From an uncultured Roseburia sp. (GTDB lineage: Bacteria; Bacillota; Clostridia; Lachnospirales; Lachnospiraceae), in NCBI GenBank assembly GCA_945928585.1, contig CAMENQ010000185.1, forward strand, positions 1-5,173: a DNA stretch of 5,173 nt, read 5' to 3'. The number at the start of each line of letters is the position of its first letter. Position 1 is the stretch's first letter. The notes below the pieces were generated by a model. It was not told the DNA's origin and did no database searches. It saw only the letters and a program-made list of their open reading frames with translations. The position numbers and the translations under genes were made by a program. Shown here piece after piece: positions 5,141 through 5,173 of this stretch.

Positions 5141-5173
5141 CTCTATAAACTTTAAAAATATGCGCAGAAATGA

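Noticed and set aside
5030..5173. Minus-strand frame open from the right edge for about 47 codons to a stop near 5030
   Set aside because: A second minus frame is also open over much of this stretch. The translation is a run of basic and hydrophobic residues without family character, and the DNA is better explained by the two dyads and the rightward promoter.
5160..5173. ATG at 5160 (and at 5170) as the start of a rightward gene
   Set aside because: No Shine-Dalgarno sequence precedes either codon, and too little sequence remains to test the frame.

Overview
The window reads as chromosomal DNA from a low-GC Gram-positive anaerobe. The evidence is AT-rich intergenic DNA, strong AGGAGG-type ribosome binding sites, consensus sigma-A type promoters and the sequence style of the leucyl-tRNA synthetase. 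Clostridia, and Lachnospiraceae in particular, is my best guess, but this is recognition by eye and not a database result. Every convincing gene lies on the minus strand, so the region is read from right to left.

Right edge to about 4894: a gene-free stretch of 280 bases appears to hold two back-to-back promoters. One drives the hydrolase leftward. The other fires rightward into a leader that carries two similar GTGTC...GACAC dyads and leaves the window. Next come a small alpha/beta hydrolase (4893-4345) and leuS (4228-1820). leuS has its own near-consensus promoter just after the hydrolase stop, a short leader without a T-box, and a strong terminator behind it (1743-1783).

1716 to the left edge: after the terminator a new transcription unit starts from a perfect TTGACA-N17-TATAAT promoter flanked by a perfect 16-bp palindrome. 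It encodes a toxin-antitoxin pair, a RelB/DinJ-type antitoxin (1644-1330) followed by a MazF/PemK-type toxin (1327-992). Only 41 bp later comes a LytTR-type response regulator (950-252). After an intercistronic hairpin follows the 5' end of a membrane protein that runs off the left edge (191 to <1), probably the cognate sensor kinase of an agr-like two-component system. I see no terminator and no convincing promoter between the toxin and the response regulator, so toxin-antitoxin transcription may run into the two-component genes.

The housekeeping half (leuS, hydrolase) and the accessory half (toxin-antitoxin, two-component system) are cleanly separated by the terminator. The accessory half is visibly more AT-rich. 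I found no rRNA, tRNA, CRISPR array, transposase or phage gene. I do not see an obviously new multi-gene system. The least explained signals are the paired dyads and possible pseudoknot at the right edge, the toxin-antitoxin palindrome and promoter, and the linkage of the toxin-antitoxin pair to the sensor pair.
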